NCBI RefSeq assembly: GCF_011751075.1
Contig: NZ_JAALLN010000021.1
Span: forward strand, 1 to 64,000
Length of the DNA stretch: 64,000 nucleotides
Direction: 5' to 3'
Origin: Flavobacterium poyangense
Lineage (GTDB): Bacteria > Bacteroidota > Bacteroidia > Flavobacteriales > Flavobacteriaceae
The notes under the pieces are model-generated. The model saw only the letters and a program-made list of their open reading frames with translations, was not told the DNA's origin and made no database searches. Shown one piece after another: positions 60,375 to 64,000 of this stretch (its first letter is position 1; each line of letters begins with the position of its first letter). A program made the position numbers and the translations under genes.

Positions 60375-61166
60375 TTATTGCGAATCCGATTTACCGATTG
60401 AATCAATAGAATTTTCATCGTCCATGTTTAATATGGCACAATAAATAGCATATTTTACAGAATAGGTAATCGGAATAGTGAATACGATACCAATACAGCA
60501 ACCAATAAAACCGACCATCGAAGCTAAGGAAGCGACAATAATTAAAAACAGAATTATTAAAGGTTGTTTGCTTACAATCGTAATGCTTGATTTTATTGCA
60601 TCGATAGCCTGTAAGTTACCAAAAATGATCAAAGGAATTGTCAGTGTGGTAAAAAAGGATAATACAAATGTAATAATAGTGTCAATATATAAAACGCCTA
60701 TTAGACTAAAGATGATTGAAACTAAACCTCCAAGTAAAGAAATTAGTAAGGTCGCAATAAAAAGCGGTGGAAAATAACGTGAAGAGTAATAGGAAAAAAT
60801 GGTAGAAACGTTAAAAGATTCGTCTCTGTCAGCACAATCGGCCATTTTTAGAAAGCCGGCAGCAAACGGACTAAAAAATGCCGCAACAAAAGCGAGTACG
60901 ACAGTATAAAGAATTAGTACTGAATTTTCGGGTTGCTCGTTTTGTAAAGTCTTGAAGAACTCTTCATTAAAATGCTGAACACCGTATAGAGAAATTAAAA
61001 TTCCGCTACCAAGGAAAAAAGCGAGAATGGAAAATACCAATAATATTAATCCTGCATAAAGCGCTATTTTTTTGTAATTTTCGAAAGCATGATTAAAGAC
61101 ATTTGAAAAATCTAATGCATAGCCATATTTCCTAATTTCTTCAATTTGGTCAAGTGTTGATTTCAT
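60375..61166 (-). CDS. Polytopic membrane protein of unknown function
   Basis: 263 aa with about six hydrophobic helices (for example LILLVFSILAFFLGSGILIS, VVLAFVAAFFSPFAAGF, PLIILFLIIVASLASMVGFI). A soluble N-terminus and a short polar C-terminus; no motif of a known transporter. Similar Bacteroidota proteins have been labelled beta-carotene monooxygenase-like, an annotation I would not trust. It lies 90 bp upstream of the hybrid kinase on the same strand, so co-transcription is possible. Confidence 0.6.
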   Translation of the reverse strand: MKSTLDQIEEIRKYGYALDFSNVFNHAFENYKKIALYAGLILLVFSILAFFLGSGILISLYGVQHFNEEFFKTLQNEQPENSVLILYTVVLAFVAAFFSPFAAGFLKMADCADRDESFNVSTIFSYYSSRYFPPLFIATLLISLLGGLVSIIFSLIGVLYIDTIITFVLSFFTTLTIPLIIFGNLQAIDAIKSSITIVSKQPLIILFLIIVASLASMVGFIGCCIGIVFTIPITYSVKYAIYCAILNMDDENSIDSIGKSDSQ

Positions 61167-61288
61167 TTTTTTTTTTGAGTAAAGTTGTTTTATATGCTAT
61201 CTGTTTTGCTGTTTTTCTGGCGTAAATATAATATTTTTAATCAATTCCTTGTTAAAACTGAGAAAACATTACTAAAATGTTTTAGTGC

Positions 61289-62617
61289 TTACAACCAGTC
61301 TAATATGCGTTTAATAGCGGTTAATTTATCTTTGTAGGGTGCATAACGCATCGGTAAATCCAACCAATTTGCTTTTTTGACCACTCCTTTGTGATGAGAG
61401 AAAATATCAAAGCTCAACTGCCCGTGATAGGCTCCGATGCCACTGTGACCAACACCACCAAAAGGGAGTCTTTTATTAGAAAAATGCACTACGGTATCGT
61501 TAATGCATCCACCTCCGAAAGAGTAGGTGGTAATTAGTTTTCTGGCAAAAGATTTGTTGTCGCTAAAAACATAAAATGCAAGAGGTTTCTCATATCTGCT
61601 AATTACATTTTTAATATCTTCTTCTGTTTCGTAGGTAAGTATTGGTAAAATTGGTCCAAAAATTTCTTCTTTCATCACTGGACTGTCCAAACTAGGCTCT
61701 TCGATAAGTGTAGGTGAAATGTATAAGGCATTGGCATCAGTTTCTCCGCCAAACAATACTCTTTCGGGATCAATCATATTCGCTAAACGCAACCAATTTT
61801 TGGTATTGACGATGCGCGCAAAATCGGGTGATTTTTCCATTTTTTTACCATATGCTTTTGTGATTTCCTGCATTAGAAAAGAAATGAAATTGATCTTCAT
61901 GTTCTTTTGAATCAGGATATAATCGGGGGCAATACAGGTTTGACCGGCATTAATAAATTTACCCCAGACAATTCTTTTAGCGGCTAATTTTAAATCGGCT
62001 GTTTCATCAATGATACAAGGATTTTTGCCGCCTAGTTCAAGTGTAACAGGCGTCAGATTTTCGGCAGCGGCTTTGGCCACAATTTTACCTACAGCGACAC
62101 TTCCCGTAAAGAAAATATAATCCCAGCGTTGTGCCAGTAATTTGTTGGAAACTTCTACACCACCCTCAAAAACTTCTACATGACTAATATGGAAAGTTTT
62201 CTGAACGATTTTGGTTATAACTGCCGATGTATGTGGAGTAAGTTCAGAAGGTTTCAGAACAACTCTGTTTCCCGCTGCTACAGCAGAAATTAATGGACAT
62301 AAAGCAAGTTGAAAAGGGTAGTTCCACGGAGCGATGACCAAAACGTTTCCGTAAGGCTCTTTGAAAATATAATCAGTAGAAGGGAAATTGAGAAGGGATG
62401 GAAAAACAGGTTTTGGTTTTGCCCAACTACGCATGTTTTTAATCGTGTCTTTCAATTCCGAAATAACATAGTTTGTTTCGGTCAAAACAGCTTCAAATTC
62501 AGGTTTTTTGAAATCATCGTATAACGCTTTTACAATCAAATCCTCGCTTTTCTGGATGTTGTAGAGTAATTTTTTAAGCGTTTCTTTTCTGTACCCAATG
62601 TCGTTTTTGTAGTCCAT
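61289..62617 (-). CDS. Aldehyde dehydrogenase, class-3-like
   Basis: 442 aa, the short form typical of class-3/fatty-aldehyde dehydrogenases. VLVIAPWNYPFQLAL and VLKPSELTPHTS bind NAD(P). The catalytic Glu is in VTLELGGKNP, the nucleophile Cys in NAGQTCIAPDY, and LPFGGVGHSGIGAYHG is the C-terminal motif. Oxidises fatty or aromatic aldehydes to acids. Single gene. Confidence 0.93.
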   Translation of the reverse strand: MDYKNDIGYRKETLKKLLYNIQKSEDLIVKALYDDFKKPEFEAVLTETNYVISELKDTIKNMRSWAKPKPVFPSLLNFPSTDYIFKEPYGNVLVIAPWNYPFQLALCPLISAVAAGNRVVLKPSELTPHTSAVITKIVQKTFHISHVEVFEGGVEVSNKLLAQRWDYIFFTGSVAVGKIVAKAAAENLTPVTLELGGKNPCIIDETADLKLAAKRIVWGKFINAGQTCIAPDYILIQKNMKINFISFLMQEITKAYGKKMEKSPDFARIVNTKNWLRLANMIDPERVLFGGETDANALYISPTLIEEPSLDSPVMKEEIFGPILPILTYETEEDIKNVISRYEKPLAFYVFSDNKSFARKLITTYSFGGGCINDTVVHFSNKRLPFGGVGHSGIGAYHGQLSFDIFSHHKGVVKKANWLDLPMRYAPYKDKLTAIKRILDWL

Positions 62618-62692
62618 TTTTATGATTAACTTGATTTTTCTCTATGCAAGTTAATTGATAAAATTTAAAAAAATAACAATTTAATCATAAAA

Positions 62693-63382
62693 TCAAATTG
62701 CATTCCAGATCGTTTCATCCGGCGTTGGGGCAATAATGGCCATACTTTCTTTAGAAACCGGATGCACAAACATTAATTTTCGGGCATGGAGATGGATACC
62801 TCCGTCAGGATTGCTTCGGTCAAAACCGTATTTTAAATCTCCTTTAATAGGTGATCCAATTGCAGATAACTGCGCACGAATCTGATGATGACGACCTGTA
62901 TGAAGATTGATCTCTAAAGCGACATAATTTTGAAGTTCTTTAAATACAGTATAATCCAGACTGGCTATTTTACTGTCCGGTACTTCTTTTAAATGGGCTT
63001 TTGAAGTATTATTCTTTTCATTTCTTTTTAGAAAATGAACCAATTTGGCAGTTGTTTCAAGAGGTTTGTTCTTTACAACTGCCCAATAGGTTTTTTGTGT
63101 TTCGCGATTAGAGAACATTTCGTTCATTCGCGACAATGCTTTACTTGTTCGGGCAAAAACTACGATTCCGGTTGTGGGTCTGTCTAAACGATGAATTACT
63201 CCGAGAAAGACGTCACCAGGCTTGTTGTATTTGGCTTTAATATATTCTTTAACAACATCTGACAACGGTTTATCACCTGTTTTGTCACCTTGTACAATAT
63301 CGCCTACACGTTTGTTTACCACAATAATATGGTTGTCTTCATGCAGAACCTGGAGATTATTTTTATCGGAAACGATTTTCAT
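62693..63382 (-). CDS. RluA-family pseudouridine synthase
   Basis: 229 aa. HRLDRPTTGIVVFARTSKAL contains the catalytic Asp (HRLDRxT motif). LHTGRHHQIRAQLSAIGSPI and HLHARKLMFVHP are the remaining family motifs. No N-terminal S4 domain, so a compact RluA/TruC-like enzyme. The RNA target (rRNA or tRNA position) cannot be decided from sequence. 151 bp upstream on the same strand is panB, with simple repeats between. Confidence 0.9.
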   Translation of the reverse strand: MKIVSDKNNLQVLHEDNHIIVVNKRVGDIVQGDKTGDKPLSDVVKEYIKAKYNKPGDVFLGVIHRLDRPTTGIVVFARTSKALSRMNEMFSNRETQKTYWAVVKNKPLETTAKLVHFLKRNEKNNTSKAHLKEVPDSKIASLDYTVFKELQNYVALEINLHTGRHHQIRAQLSAIGSPIKGDLKYGFDRSNPDGGIHLHARKLMFVHPVSKESMAIIAPTPDETIWNAI

Positions 63383-63533
63383 TAGAAAGCCTTAGGGGGG
63401 GATTTTAAATTTTAGATTTTAGATTTTTGAAGTTTCGAGTTTCAAGTTTCAAGTTTCAAGTTGCATTTTACATTTTACATTTTACAAATTGAAAAACTAA
63501 GAATCTTAGGAACTCAGTAACTCAGAACCTCTA
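63383..63533. repeat. Simple repeats TTTCAAG / ACATTTT
   Basis: Runs of GTTTCAA (about 63437-63464) and ATTTTAC (about 63464-63488) fill the gap. The reverse complements occur at 53694-53750 downstream of menF and, in part, at 54760-54795. Confidence 0.7.
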
Positions 63534-64000
63534 TTAATACTGTTCTTTTTCATTCGGGAAATCACTCGATTTTACATCTGTTACGTATTGACCAATCGCA
63601 GAGGTCATTTCCTGATATAAATCTAAATAACGACGTAGAAAACGCGGACTGAATTCATTATTCATTCCTAACATGTCATGAATCACCAAAACTTGTCCGT
63701 CTACACCGCCACCGGCACCAATTCCGATAACCGGGATTGAAATACTTTTAGCCACTTTTTCAGCCAGATGTGCAGGGATTTTTTCAAGAACAACTGCAAA
63801 ACAACCAATTTTTTCAAGCATTTTGGCATCTTCAATCAGTTTTTCTGCTTCATCTTCTTCTTTGGCACGAACACTGTACGTTCCGAATTTATAGATCGAT
63901 TGTGGTGTTAAACCCAAATGCCCCATAACCGGAATTCCTGCGTTTAATATTTTTTTGATAGATTCTTTAATTTCTTTTCCACCTTCCAGTTTTACGGCAT
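63534..64000 (-). CDS. panB: 3-Methyl-2-oxobutanoate hydroxymethyltransferase, 5' part beyond the window
   Basis: The first committed step of pantothenate synthesis, hydroxymethylation of ketoisovalerate with methylene-THF. The open frame continues to the window edge: upstream of VMGHLGLTPQSIYKFG it reads AVKLEGGKEIKES and NAGIP, so the internal Met is not the start. Visible motifs are HLGLTPQS, SIPVIGIGAGGGVDGQVLVIHDMLGM and the C-terminal FSPRFLRRYLD. About the last 155 residues of roughly 270 are present. Confidence 0.93.
   Translation of the reverse strand, partial: AVKLEGGKEIKESIKKILNAGIPVMGHLGLTPQSIYKFGTYSVRAKEEDEAEKLIEDAKMLEKIGCFAVVLEKIPAHLAEKVAKSISIPVIGIGAGGGVDGQVLVIHDMLGMNNEFSPRFLRRYLDLYQEMTSAIGQYVTDVKSSDFPNEKEQY

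Overview
The window looks like a chromosomal segment of a Flavobacterium-like member of the Bacteroidota. It is AT-rich, lacks obvious Shine-Dalgarno sites, and has several -7 elements of the form TAnnTTTG with a TTTG/TTG about 19-20 bp upstream (for example in front of two tRNA-His genes). It also has a type IX secretion C-terminal sorting domain, bacillithiol and menaquinone genes, and many short palindromic intergenic repeats. No transposase, integrase, phage structural gene, rRNA or CRISPR array was seen.

Layout. 0.1-6.9 kb: a fatty-acid beta-oxidation cluster on the minus strand (MarR regulator, FadB-type enzyme, a four-helix-bundle gene inserted between, thiolase, acyl-CoA dehydrogenase). 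7.3-9.1 kb: WYL regulator and HD hydrolase. 9.1-15.2 kb: RNA-repair island with a structured non-coding region carrying a tRNA-like molecule and five copies of GGTCAA-N7-TTACTTC, a large zinc-finger/TerD-like protein, a T4 Rnl1-like RNA ligase, a T4 Pnkp-like kinase-phosphatase, and TatD. 15.2-19.5 kb: a four-gene two-component operon divergent from an envelope protein. 19.6-27.0 kb: an RlaP-type nucleotidyltransferase, an AT-rich NACHT NTPase with a small membrane partner, a decayed gene remnant, a polyvalent-type kinase with an out-of-frame leader ORF, a second RlaP-type protein and an unknown small protein. 27.7-30.7 kb: cupredoxin/tyrosinase cluster. 31-36.6 kb: DUF4132 giant protein. 37-64 kb: mostly housekeeping (FadD, Crp-like regulator, hydrolase, PurL, secreted endonuclease I, lipoprotein, thioesterase/M48/isochorismate synthase, BshB1, two tRNA-His, YpfJ-type protease, hybrid kinase, ALDH, RluA, partial PanB).

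Most notable. The RNA-repair genes look like one dispersed regulon. A 19-bp palindrome, consensus TGCGCARAATARTYGCGYA, lies upstream of three of them: the tRNA-like/TerD-like unit (9120), the ligase-kinase pair (12130) and the first RlaP gene (19527). Kinase-phosphatase, ligase and nucleotidyltransferase together could heal, seal and extend broken RNA ends. The tRNA-like RNA and the big neighbouring protein are candidates for a scaffold or sensor. RNA ligase-Pnkp-RlaP associations are known in outline; the tRNA-like/20-nt-repeat array and its protein are the least explained part. The NACHT pair is a likely anti-phage module.

The intergenic space is rich in palindromic repeat families. Two protein-coding genes (the HD hydrolase and possibly purL) appear to carry repeat-derived sequence in frame.
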